A stretch of DNA of 30,703 bases, taken from positions 1 to 30,703 of the forward strand of contig CAYRMG010000014.1 in the NCBI GenBank assembly GCA_964425585.1, in the 5' to 3' direction. A program made the translations under genes and the position numbers. This document shows, in pieces, positions 9,269-16,956 of the stretch (position 1 is its first letter; each line of letters begins with the position of its first letter). The notes below the pieces were generated by a model. That model saw only the letters and a program-made list of their open reading frames with translations, ran no database searches and had not been told where the DNA came from. The DNA is from Aquifex sp964425585 (GTDB lineage: Bacteria; Aquificota; Aquificia; Aquificales; Aquificaceae).

Positions 9269-9831
9269 TATAGACTTAAATATACCCTTTTTCCGAGGCT
9301 CATCAATCTGTGGAGTTCTTCAAGTGCTTCCTCAAACTCTAAAACCTTTCCTCCGAATCCCCTTGCGAATCTTTCGGCGGATAGTTTATCAACAAAGGCA
9401 AAGGCGGAGGGGCTACAACACGGGGCAATATCGGAACCGACTACATACCAGCATCCCAATCCGTTTATAGGATTGCAGGTTATGAAGTCCTTCATAAGGA
9501 TGGACTCAACTTTATCCGAGAGTCTCCGAAAAGCCATAAGACCGCAGTGGGGACAGCATGCCTGAACTTTCTTCCCTTCCTTCAAAAAGAGTATAGCGTT
9601 AAACCTACCGTCTATATCCTTTGAACATATCACGCACTCTTTTGCGCTATCGTCCTCCTCCCTGAGCCGTATAACTCCGTGTTTTCTCTCTACCACACCC
9701 TCCTTTTCAAGTTCCTTTATATCCCTGTATATGGTCATAAGGGATACGTTAAAAAGTGAAGCAAGCTCCTTGGGTGTCCTTTCCCTTTCCTTCAATAGTT
9801 CAAGGATTTTTTCTTTTCTTTCTTTACCCAT
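9268..9831 (-). CDS. HTH regulator (DeoR-like) fused to a NosL-like cysteine-rich domain
   Basis: A cytoplasmic protein of 187 residues. Residues 1-55 form a winged HTH of the DeoR/HTH_11 type (RTPKELASLFNVSLMTIYRDIKELEKEGVV). The rest is cysteine-rich: C66 and C69 (CVIC), C92, C93 and C96 (ACCPHCGLMAF), C119, C127 and C138/C139 (DIAPCCSPSAFAF). The spacing and flanks, including RFARGFGGKVLEFEEAL near the end, resemble NosL, the copper-binding accessory protein of nitrous oxide reductase, but without the usual lipoprotein signal. By inference this is a metal-sensing (perhaps copper) or redox-sensing transcription factor. The ligand and targets are unknown. It lies between rnr (13 bases upstream) and flgF (1-base overlap). 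The HTH part is quite clear; the NosL likeness is my reading of the pattern. Confidence 0.7.
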   Translation of the reverse strand: MGKERKEKILELLKERERTPKELASLFNVSLMTIYRDIKELEKEGVVERKHGVIRLREEDDSAKECVICSKDIDGRFNAILFLKEGKKVQACCPHCGLMAFRRLSDKVESILMKDFITCNPINGLGCWYVVGSDIAPCCSPSAFAFVDKLSAERFARGFGGKVLEFEEALEELHRLMSLGKRVYLSL

Positions 9832-9844
9832 AGGTTAAAAGTTC

Positions 9845-11962
9845 TTAAAAAGTTTCGTGTTTTTCAAGTTTTTCAATCAGTTCAAACTCAACCCTTGCCC
9901 TCTCCTCATCCACGGCTATACACTTCACCCTTACATGGTCCCCGAGTCTGAACACCTTACCCGTTCTCACCCCCACGAGTCTGTGAGCGGGCTCATCGTA
10001 AACGTATTCATCATCCGTAAGGGTATTTATCTTTACTAATCCCTCAACAAGATTTTCCTCAAGCTCTACGAAGAAACCGAAGTTAACCACTCCCGTAATT
10101 ATTCCAACAAACTCCTCACCTATTCTTCCCTTCATATAACGGGCTTTTAGGTAATCTATGGCTTCCATTTCCGCCTCATCCGCTAACCGTTCTTGCTTTG
10201 AAAGATAACTTCCCGCTTCCTCAAGGTAAGCCAGCGTTTTTTCGTAATCTATCGGTTCACCCCTTAGGGCTTTCTTCAGGAGTCTGTGAACTATTATGTC
10301 AGGATACCTTCTTATGGGGGAAGTGAAGTGAGCATAATGCTCAAGGGCTAGACCGAAGTGTCCTACATTGTAGGGACTGTATTTCGCTCTGGCCATTGCC
10401 CGAAGTGTTAAGAACCTGACGAGGTTTTCTTCAGGTCTTCCTTCAAAGTCTTCTATTATCTTTTGAAAGAACTTCGGGGTGTATTCGTTCGGTCTTCTTA
10501 CCTTGTATCCCAAACCTTCAAGGATTTCCAGAAGGTTTTCAACCTTATCCTCATCGGGCGGTTCGTGAACCCTGTAAAGGCACGGATATCCAACGCTCTT
10601 TAGGTGAAATGCAACCGTTTCGTTTGCGGATATCATAAAATGTTCTATTATCCTGTGGGCTACGTGTCTCTCGTAGGGGTATATGGCGGTAGGTTCTCCG
10701 TATTCGTCTATGATTACTTCTGCCTCGGGGAGGTCAAAGTCTATGCTTCCCATCTCCCAGCGCTTCCTGCTCAATATTCTGTATAAGGTTTCCATCAACC
10801 TTAGAGGTTCAACAAGGTTCGGATACCTTTTCTCAAGAGCAGGGTCGCCCACTATAAGGCCGAGTGCCTCGTTGTATGTAAGCCTTGCTTTACTCCTTAT
10901 TACACTCTCGTATATATCATAGGCTTTCAGATTTCCGCTTTCGTCAAAAACCATCTCAACGGTGAAGGCAAGTTTATCTTCATTGGGTCTTAAACTGCAT
11001 AGCTTTGCGGATAACTTCTCCGGGAGCATATGTATAGCTCTGTCGGGGAAGTAAAAGGTAAATCCTCTTTTATAGGCTTCCTTATCGGTTTCCGTTCCTT
11101 CCCTTACGTAATAGCTCACATCCGCTATATGAACGTAAAGCTTGTAGTATCCCTCCGGGGTAAGTTCTATCGCAACCGCATCGTCAAAGTCCCTTGCCCT
11201 TTCTGGGTCTATGGTGAAGCAAACCTGCTCCCTTAAATCCTTTCTTCGTTTCAGTTCTTCGCTCGGTATCTCTTCAGGAATGTTTTCAACCTCTTTTAAG
11301 ACTTTTTCGGGATAAGTTGTAGGTATGTTGTATTTCCTTATTATCACATCTATAGCTATGAATTTCTTTGCAGGATCCCCGAGGACTTCTATAACCTTCC
11401 CCCTCGGAGGGGATTTCTTCGTGGGGTAGTTTGTTATTTTTACAACTACAACGTTGTTTTCTTCAAGTTTAGAACAATCTTTCTTTGGAAGTAGTATTCT
11501 CTGATGGCTGTTTTCATCTATCGGTATTACAAAACAAGTGTTATCTTCCTTGAAAACTTTTCCTACAATTTCCTTTTTTGCTCTTTTTAATACCCTTAAT
11601 ATTCTTATCTCTTTTTTTCCCTTGAACTCAACTATTTTCGCCTTTACCTCGTCACCGCTGAAAACCTTTACCATCTCAAAGGGAGGAATGTAAATATCTT
11701 TTTGTTCCTTTGTTTCAAGAAAACCGAAGCCTCCGGGGTATGCTATTACTTTTCCGGTTATTATTTCTTCCCCCGTATACTCGTATTTTCCCTTAACAAT
11801 TTTAACTTTTCCTTCTTTTTTAAGTTTTCTCATAACCTTTTTGAGAACTTTTCTATCTTTTTTGTCCAGCTTAAGGGATTTTGCTATTTGAAGGAAGTGA
11901 AGGGGTTTTTTCTTTTTGGAGAGTATTTTTATAACCTCTTTTTCTAAGGCTTCTTTATCCAT
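9845..11962 (-). CDS. rnr: Ribonuclease R (RNase II/RNB family 3'-5' exoribonuclease)
   Basis: Processive 3'-to-5' exoribonuclease for mRNA decay and rRNA quality control. The domain order over 705 residues is typical: an N-terminal winged helix (about 1-65), a cold-shock/OB domain (TGKVIAYPGGFGFLETK, about 69-85, with a second OB region after it), the RNB catalytic domain with the acidic metal site DPERARDFDDAV (about 252-263), and a C-terminal S1 domain (FVGIITGVVNFGFFVELEE). RNB landmarks also include FTSPIRRYPDIIVHRLL and HIADVSYYV. RNase R fits better than RNase II because of the N-terminal helix domain and the length. It is the first gene of a probable rnr, HTH-NosL, flgF operon. It starts only 23 bases from the divergent EAL-HDOD gene. 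Confidence 0.93.
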   Translation of the reverse strand: MDKEALEKEVIKILSKKKKPLHFLQIAKSLKLDKKDRKVLKKVMRKLKKEGKVKIVKGKYEYTGEEIITGKVIAYPGGFGFLETKEQKDIYIPPFEMVKVFSGDEVKAKIVEFKGKKEIRILRVLKRAKKEIVGKVFKEDNTCFVIPIDENSHQRILLPKKDCSKLEENNVVVVKITNYPTKKSPPRGKVIEVLGDPAKKFIAIDVIIRKYNIPTTYPEKVLKEVENIPEEIPSEELKRRKDLREQVCFTIDPERARDFDDAVAIELTPEGYYKLYVHIADVSYYVREGTETDKEAYKRGFTFYFPDRAIHMLPEKLSAKLCSLRPNEDKLAFTVEMVFDESGNLKAYDIYESVIRSKARLTYNEALGLIVGDPALEKRYPNLVEPLRLMETLYRILSRKRWEMGSIDFDLPEAEVIIDEYGEPTAIYPYERHVAHRIIEHFMISANETVAFHLKSVGYPCLYRVHEPPDEDKVENLLEILEGLGYKVRRPNEYTPKFFQKIIEDFEGRPEENLVRFLTLRAMARAKYSPYNVGHFGLALEHYAHFTSPIRRYPDIIVHRLLKKALRGEPIDYEKTLAYLEEAGSYLSKQERLADEAEMEAIDYLKARYMKGRIGEEFVGIITGVVNFGFFVELEENLVEGLVKINTLTDDEYVYDEPAHRLVGVRTGKVFRLGDHVRVKCIAVDEERARVEFELIEKLEKHETF

Positions 11963-11973
11963 TACGTTTTTTA

Positions 11974-11979
11974 ATTATA
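11974..11979 (-). promoter_or_regulatory. Candidate -10 box for rnr
   Basis: On the minus strand this reads TATAAT, 11 bases before the rnr ATG, predicting a leader of only about five bases. No convincing -35 box is seen at the expected spacing. The whole gap between rnr and the divergent gene is 23 bases. Confidence 0.3.
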
Positions 11980-11985
11980 AATAGA

Positions 11986-13176
11986 ATGAGTGTAATTTAT
12001 AAGTATCCGATACATGACAGAAATAAAAATATATTCGCTTTTGAACTCGTGCCGAGGGGCGGAAATATAGGGGACTCCGGAAAGATAAATCCCCTTGTTA
12101 TTAACTATCTCCTTGAAGAAGACCCTGTTTCCGCCTTCGGAGATAAAAAGATTTTCGTTGAATTGTCTCAAGAGTTTATAGAGTCGGCGGTTTACGAGCT
12201 TCTCCCCTCATCCCACGTAATCGTTAAGATAGGTAAAGTTGAAAGCTTGACAGATAAATTCATAGGTAATATTAAGGAAATAAAGCTCAGGGGTTTTTCC
12301 CTGTGTCTTTCGGATTTTCGTTTTGATAAGGTTGAGATGTTGCCCCTTATCCCTATATCGGATTACGTAATGATTTCCTGGAAACGCTCTAAGGATGAGG
12401 ATTTTAAGGAAGAGATAAACACGTTAAAGTCCCTCGGCCTGAAGGTAATATTTAAGGATATAGAATCTGAAAGAGAATTCAAAGAAGCCCTTGAGCTCGG
12501 GGATTACTTTCAAGGAAGCTTCCTTTCTTCTCCTTCTCTTCTGAAGGATGTAAGAAGTGTTCTTTTTCTGAAGGACACGATAATTAAGCTTTTTCACGCC
12601 CTTGAGGCTAAGAACCTTGAGGATATAGTAAGGATTATAGAGTCGGATGTAGGACTTACTTATAAGCTCCTAAAATGGGTAAAGAATTTCTATCCGGGAA
12701 AGGCGGAGGATATTCAAACCGTAAGTGATGCCGTTCTTTTCTTGAGTATAAATAACATAACGAACTTTGTTTTAGCCCTTGCGATGGCGGAACTATTTGC
12801 GGGAAGAAGGGAAGAGGAAATTATAAGGCGTTCCCTGTTCAGAGCTCATCTATCACAGGAACTTGCAAAGGTTTACATTCCCGAGTTTGAACGGGAAGGA
12901 TACTTTATAGGTTTATTTTCCTTAATGGATGAACTGATAGGTGAAGAACCGGCATCTCTCGCAAGGGAGCTGAATCTCGGTCAGGAAATAGTTGAAGCGT
13001 ATGAAAAACGTTATAACGAATTTGGTCTTTTACTTTCCCTTGTTGAACTTCTTGAGTTCCATCACGAAGATGAGGAGATAATAAAACACGTCGGAAAGAT
13101 GTTAAAAGTTCCGCCGGAAAGGATAAAGGAAGCAATTGAAAAGGCAAAGGAGAAGGCATTTGAGCTTACTCGGTAG
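11986..13176 (+). CDS. Degenerate EAL plus HDOD domain signalling protein (YuxH-like)
   Basis: A cytoplasmic protein of 396 residues. Residues about 1-190 match the fold pattern of an EAL domain but without the catalytic motif: the EAL position reads as FAFELVPRG, and the usual DDFG region reads as LSDFRFDKVEM. Cyclic-di-GMP hydrolysis is therefore not expected. Residues about 195-390 form an HDOD domain (KNLEDIVRIIESDVGLTYKLLKWVKN, then SDAVLFLSINNI), a catalytically inactive relative of HD phosphohydrolases found in signalling proteins. This order is that of the YuxH family. It probably acts as a signalling or protein-binding adaptor, perhaps in motility or surface behaviour, since flagellar genes flank the region. 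Its stop overlaps the convergent ccsA gene by 11 bases. Function is inferred from domains only. Confidence 0.82.
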   Translation: MSVIYKYPIHDRNKNIFAFELVPRGGNIGDSGKINPLVINYLLEEDPVSAFGDKKIFVELSQEFIESAVYELLPSSHVIVKIGKVESLTDKFIGNIKEIKLRGFSLCLSDFRFDKVEMLPLIPISDYVMISWKRSKDEDFKEEINTLKSLGLKVIFKDIESEREFKEALELGDYFQGSFLSSPSLLKDVRSVLFLKDTIIKLFHALEAKNLEDIVRIIESDVGLTYKLLKWVKNFYPGKAEDIQTVSDAVLFLSINNITNFVLALAMAELFAGRREEEIIRRSLFRAHLSQELAKVYIPEFEREGYFIGLFSLMDELIGEEPASLARELNLGQEIVEAYEKRYNEFGLLLSLVELLEFHHEDEEIIKHVGKMLKVPPERIKEAIEKAKEKAFELTR

Positions 13177-14101
13177 CGTATGAGTGAAGTCCCGGGAAGT
13201 AAAGGTTTATTGCAAAGAAACATATAAGAACCGTTATAAACCCGAAAACAACCATCCAGGCCACCTTTTTGCCTTTCCACCCCATTAACTGCCTTGCGTG
13301 AAGGTATGCACCGAAAAAGAGCCAAACTATAAGGGACCATACCTCCTTCGGGTCCCAGCTCCAGTATCCGCCCCAAGCCTCGTTAGCCCAAGCTGCCCCC
13401 AGAATTATGGAAGCAGTCCATACGGGAAAGACTATAGCTATTGATTTGTAGGTTATCTCATCAAGAACTTCTTTACGCGGAAGGTAGCTTTTTATAAACC
13501 TATTTTCCCCGAAATACTCCTTAAGTAGGTATGCAACAGCACCGCCGAAACCTACGGTAAATCCCGCATAACCTATGAAAGCTGTAACTACGTGGATATA
13601 AAGCCAGTAGCTTCTGAGGGCAGGCATAAGGGGTGTTATCTCGTGGTTTGCTTTAAATATGGCAAAGGCAGAAACACCTGCAATCACGGGAAGCACAAAA
13701 GCCCCGAGAATTTTAAAACCGTATTTCCTTTCCAGAAACAGGTATACGGCTCCGGCTATAAAGCTCCAGAACGTTAGAGCTTCAAAGAGATTACTCCAAG
13801 GGGGATGGAACACTCCCATAAGATAGCTCTCATAAGCCCTTCTTATCATCCCCGTAAGGTTCAGAAGAAGACCTAAATAAAGGGTAAGCGTTGCTATATT
13901 ACCTACTATGCTTTCCCGTATGAAGAGATAGGCTATGTATAAAACGGAAGCAAGAAGATAGGTAAGGAATGCGGATTTATACCAGAATACGTTTTCTATG
14001 GGAAGAAAGGCAAGAAGTAAAGAAAGAGAAACCCCGCCTATGAAAAAAAAGAAATCTTTACCTACATGAAAACCTTTTTCACTTACACTTACTTCTTTCA
14101 T
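13166..14101 (-). CDS. Cytochrome c assembly protein CcsA/ResC (system II heme handling)
   Basis: Integral membrane subunit of the system II machinery that delivers heme to apocytochrome c on the outer face of the cytoplasmic membrane. The WWD signature is clear: WGGYWSWDPKEVWSLIVW near residues 243-260. Candidate heme-ligand histidines lie in FHPPWSNLFEALTFW, WLYIHVVTAF and GAYLHARQL. About eight hydrophobic segments span the 311 residues. The partner, Ccs1/ResB, is not in the window. Naming differs between organisms (CcsA, CcsB, ResC), so no symbol is assigned. It begins 10 bases after rplI on the same strand, an odd ribosomal-respiratory pairing, and its 3' end overlaps the EAL-HDOD gene. 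Confidence 0.88.
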   Translation of the reverse strand: MKEVSVSEKGFHVGKDFFFFIGGVSLSLLLAFLPIENVFWYKSAFLTYLLASVLYIAYLFIRESIVGNIATLTLYLGLLLNLTGMIRRAYESYLMGVFHPPWSNLFEALTFWSFIAGAVYLFLERKYGFKILGAFVLPVIAGVSAFAIFKANHEITPLMPALRSYWLYIHVVTAFIGYAGFTVGFGGAVAYLLKEYFGENRFIKSYLPRKEVLDEITYKSIAIVFPVWTASIILGAAWANEAWGGYWSWDPKEVWSLIVWLFFGAYLHARQLMGWKGKKVAWMVVFGFITVLICFFAINLYFPGLHSYATE

Positions 14102-14111
14102 GGCTCATAAT

Positions 14112-14561
14112 CTATTTCTCTTCGGGTTTCACGTCAACTTTAATGTCAACCGCAACATCTTTGTGAAGCCTAATCTTTACCGGGAAAACCCCCACCTCTT
14201 TAATCGGGTGGTAAAAGACGACATGCTTTCTTTCAATCTCTATTCCCTTCTCTTTCAGTGCGTTAACAATATCATTCGGGGTTACCGAACCGAAGAGCTT
14301 TCCTCCTTCACCGGCTTGTTTCCTTATTTCAACAACCATACCCTCAAGCTTTTTGGCAATCTCTTCCGCCCTTTCCTTTTCCCTGAGAAGCTTTCTTTCC
14401 TTTTGAGCAAGAATCGTTTTAATATGCTTTACGTTCCCTTCGGTTGCGGGAAGTGCAAGTCCTCTGGGGATTAAGTAATTCATTGCATACCCGTCTTTTA
14501 CGTTAATGATATCACCGAAAAATCCAAGTCCCTCAACGTCCTTCGTAAGGATAACCTTCAT
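14112..14561 (-). CDS. rplI: 50S ribosomal protein L9
   Basis: Large-subunit ribosomal protein that binds 23S rRNA near the L1 stalk. The N-terminal domain is textbook: KVILTKDVEGLGFFGDIINVKDGYAMNYLIPRGLA (residues about 2-36, including the GYAMNYLIPRG motif). A charged connecting helix (about 45-75) and the C-terminal domain beginning near LFGSVTPNDI follow. The length of 149 residues is standard. The usual bacterial partners rpsF, ssb and rpsR are absent here. Instead it is followed by a cytochrome c assembly gene. The start is fixed by AGGAGGT at 14569-14575. Confidence 0.97.
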   Translation of the reverse strand: MKVILTKDVEGLGFFGDIINVKDGYAMNYLIPRGLALPATEGNVKHIKTILAQKERKLLREKERAEEIAKKLEGMVVEIRKQAGEGGKLFGSVTPNDIVNALKEKGIEIERKHVVFYHPIKEVGVFPVKIRLHKDVAVDIKVDVKPEEK

Positions 14562-14568
14562 ATCCTTT

Positions 14569-14575
14569 ACCTCCT
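14569..14575 (-). promoter_or_regulatory. Shine-Dalgarno site of rplI
   Basis: Read on the minus strand this is AGGAGGT, seven bases before the ATG. This is a complete anti-16S match and one of only a few in the window. Confidence 0.7.
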
Positions 14576-14590
14576 GAAGTGTAAAATGAA

Positions 14591-14620
14591 ATTATACTCG
14601 GTATTTATTTAGTTTATAAT
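14591..14620. promoter_or_regulatory. Divergent rplI / atpG promoter region
   Basis: Two TATAAT boxes face outward in the 69-base gap. One is on the minus strand at 14591-14596 for rplI, giving a leader of about 20 bases that carries the Shine-Dalgarno site. The other is on the plus strand at 14615-14620 for atpG, predicting a leader of only about four bases. Each -10 box lies close to where the other promoter would have its -35 box, so the two transcription units may compete for RNA polymerase. No good -35 match is seen for either. Confidence 0.45.
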
Positions 14621-14630
14621 ATGAAGCGTT

Positions 14631-15506
14631 ATGGCTAAGCTCTCCCCGAGGGACATAAGGAGAAAGATACAGGGTATAAAGAACACAAAAAGAATAACCA
14701 ACGCTATGAAAGTTGTTTCGGCTGCAAAACTGAGAAAAGCCCAGGAGCTTGTTTACGCATCCCGTCCTTACTCTGAAAAGATATACGAGCTTGTGTCTCA
14801 TCTTTCAAAGCACGTTGATACGGATGACCATCCCCTATTTGATTACAGAGATGAAAGAAAGGTTGATGTAATACTGATTACCGCAGACAGGGGTCTTGCG
14901 GGAGCTTTTAATTCAAACGTCATAAGGGAGGCGGAAAAACTTATAGAGGAAAAGGAAAAGAAAGGAGCGGAGGTTTTCCTCTTCCTGATAGGGAGAAAAG
15001 GATATCAATACTTCTCAAAGAGGGGATACAAGATAATAAAGGGATACGATGAGGTGTTTAGAAAGACGATAAACTTCGGGGTTGCGAAGGAGGTTGCGGA
15101 AGCGGTAAGGGAAAGATTCCTGAAAGGCGAAACTGACAGGGTTTACTTGATAAATAACGAGATGATAACAAGGGCAAGCTACAAGCCCGTAGTAAGAACC
15201 TTTCTTCCCTTTTCCGTTGAAGGGGAAACCGAGGAAATCTCGGGTGTTTACGAGTTTGAAGTTTCTCAGGAGGAGTTCTTTGATTACGTTGTAAACCTTT
15301 ATCTCAATTACCAGATATACAGGGCAATGGTTGAGTCAAATGCCGCGGAACACTTTGCACGGATGATAGCTATGGATAACGCTACAAAGAACGCGGACGA
15401 CCTAATAAGGCAGTGGACTCTTATATTTAACAAGGCAAGACAGGAAGCAATTACAACCGAACTTATAGATATATCTAACGCTGTTGAAGCTCTAAAAGCC
15501 CAATAA
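14631..15506 (+). CDS. atpG: ATP synthase F1 subunit gamma
   Basis: Central rotor shaft of F1-ATPase at the cytoplasmic membrane face. The N-terminal helix is diagnostic (RDIRRKIQGIKNTKRITNAM), as is the C-terminal helix (ARMIAMDNATKNADDLI, then FNKARQEAITTEL). The length of 291 residues is normal. It is followed 13 bases later by atpD. atpA and atpH, which precede it in most bacterial operons, are absent: rplI lies divergently upstream. The predicted leader is very short with no visible Shine-Dalgarno site, in contrast to atpD. An ATG at 14621 opens only a five-codon frame and was not used. Confidence 0.97.
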   Translation: MAKLSPRDIRRKIQGIKNTKRITNAMKVVSAAKLRKAQELVYASRPYSEKIYELVSHLSKHVDTDDHPLFDYRDERKVDVILITADRGLAGAFNSNVIREAEKLIEEKEKKGAEVFLFLIGRKGYQYFSKRGYKIIKGYDEVFRKTINFGVAKEVAEAVRERFLKGETDRVYLINNEMITRASYKPVVRTFLPFSVEGETEEISGVYEFEVSQEEFFDYVVNLYLNYQIYRAMVESNAAEHFARMIAMDNATKNADDLIRQWTLIFNKARQEAITTELIDISNAVEALKAQ

Positions 15507-15512
15507 GGAGGT
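15505..15512 (+). promoter_or_regulatory. Shine-Dalgarno site of atpD
   Basis: AAGGAGGT overlaps the atpG stop codon and lies seven bases before the atpD ATG. This may give the three-fold higher beta output that the F1 stoichiometry (alpha3 beta3 gamma) requires relative to gamma from one mRNA. That link is inference. Confidence 0.65.
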
Positions 15513-15519
15513 TTTATAG

Positions 15520-16956
15520 ATGGCGGAAGTTATAAAGGGAAAGATAGTCCAGGTTATAGGCCCTGTTGTTGACGTTGAGTTTGAAGGAGTAAAGGAACTT
15601 CCCCGAATCAAGGACGGATTAAAAACGATAAGAAGGGCTATAGACGATAGGGGAAATTGGTTTGAGGAAGTTCTCTTTATGGAAGTTGCCCAGCACATAG
15701 GAGAACACAGGGTAAGGGCTATAGCTATGGGACCTACGGACGGACTTGTGCGGGGTCAGGAAGTTGAATATCTGGGAGGACCTATAAAGATACCCGTAGG
15801 GAAAGAAGTTCTCGGAAGGATATTCAACGTTGCAGGACAACCCATAGATGAACAGGGCCCCGTTGAAGCAAAGGAATACTGGCCTATGTTTAGAAATCCC
15901 CCGGAACTTGTTGAACAGTCAACAAAGGTTGAAATCCTTGAGACGGGAATTAAAGTTATTGACCTGCTCCAGCCCATCATAAAAGGTGGTAAGGTCGGAC
16001 TGTTCGGCGGTGCGGGAGTAGGAAAGACTGTTCTGATGCAGGAGCTCATTCACAACATAGCCCGTTTCCACGAGGGATACTCGGTAGTCGTCGGTGTCGG
16101 GGAAAGGACAAGGGAAGGAAACGACCTATGGCTTGAGATGAAGGAATCAGGAGTTCTTCCCTATACGGTTATGGTTTACGGACAGATGAACGAACCTCCG
16201 GGAGTTAGGTTCAGGGTTGCTCATACCGGTCTTACTATGGCGGAATACTTCAGGGATGTTGAGGGTCAAGATGTTCTTATATTCATAGACAATATTTTCA
16301 GGTTTGTTCAGGCGGGTTCCGAAGTTTCAACCCTTCTCGGAAGACTTCCCTCCGCGGTCGGATACCAGCCTACACTTAACACCGACGTCGGTGAGGTTCA
16401 AGAAAGAATTACATCAACCAAAAAGGGTTCAATTACAGCTATACAGGCCGTTTATGTTCCCGCAGACGACATAACCGACCCGGCACCCTGGTCCATATTT
16501 GCACACCTTGACGCCACAACCGTTCTGACAAGGAGATTGGCGGAGCTCGGAATTTATCCAGCGATAGACCCCCTTGAGTCAACTTCAAAATATCTCGCTC
16601 CTGAATACGTAGGAGAGGAACACTACGAAGTAGCCATGGAGGTAAAAAGGATACTCCAGAGGTATAAAGAGCTTCAGGAAATCATTGCAATTCTCGGTAT
16701 GGAAGAGCTTTCTGAGGAGGATAAGGCTATAGTTAACAGGGCGAGAAGAATTCAGAAGTTCCTATCTCAGCCCTTCCACGTTGCGGAACAGTTTACCGGT
16801 ATGCCGGGTAAATACGTAAAGCTTGAAGATACCATAAGGTCCTTCAAAGAAGTGCTTACAGGTAAATATGACCACCTACCCGAAAATGCGTTCTACATGG
16901 TGGGAACCATAGAAGACGTCATAGAGAAAGCAAAACAAATGGGGGCTAAGGTTTAA
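15520..16956 (+). CDS. atpD: ATP synthase F1 subunit beta
   Basis: Catalytic nucleotide-binding subunit of the F1 motor. Walker A is GGAGVGKT (residues 163-170). The Walker B strand ends in VLIFIDNIFRF, GERTREGNDLW carries the catalytic glutamate, and the ATP synthase signature lies around PAIDPLESTSKY. The DELSEED-type loop reads EELSEED. The length of 478 residues is normal. A short insert in the N-terminal barrel (RRAIDDRGNWFEE, about 38-50) extends a loop compared with the E. coli protein as I recall it. It is the last gene of the atpG-atpD pair. Its 3' end overlaps the convergent membrane-protein gene by 11 bases, with no room for a terminator outside coding sequence. Confidence 0.98.
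   Translation: MAEVIKGKIVQVIGPVVDVEFEGVKELPRIKDGLKTIRRAIDDRGNWFEEVLFMEVAQHIGEHRVRAIAMGPTDGLVRGQEVEYLGGPIKIPVGKEVLGRIFNVAGQPIDEQGPVEAKEYWPMFRNPPELVEQSTKVEILETGIKVIDLLQPIIKGGKVGLFGGAGVGKTVLMQELIHNIARFHEGYSVVVGVGERTREGNDLWLEMKESGVLPYTVMVYGQMNEPPGVRFRVAHTGLTMAEYFRDVEGQDVLIFIDNIFRFVQAGSEVSTLLGRLPSAVGYQPTLNTDVGEVQERITSTKKGSITAIQAVYVPADDITDPAPWSIFAHLDATTVLTRRLAELGIYPAIDPLESTSKYLAPEYVGEEHYEVAMEVKRILQRYKELQEIIAILGMEELSEEDKAIVNRARRIQKFLSQPFHVAEQFTGMPGKYVKLEDTIRSFKEVLTGKYDHLPENAFYMVGTIEDVIEKAKQMGAKV

Noticed and set aside
9251..9565. Plus-strand open frame of 104 codons opposite the HTH-NosL gene
   Set aside because: It is antisense to two convincing genes, and its composition is that of a reverse reading of Cys/Lys/Glu codons.
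14100..14474. Plus-strand open frame of 124 codons opposite rplI
   Set aside because: It is the antisense shadow of the clear L9 gene, with no motif, Shine-Dalgarno site or conserved look.
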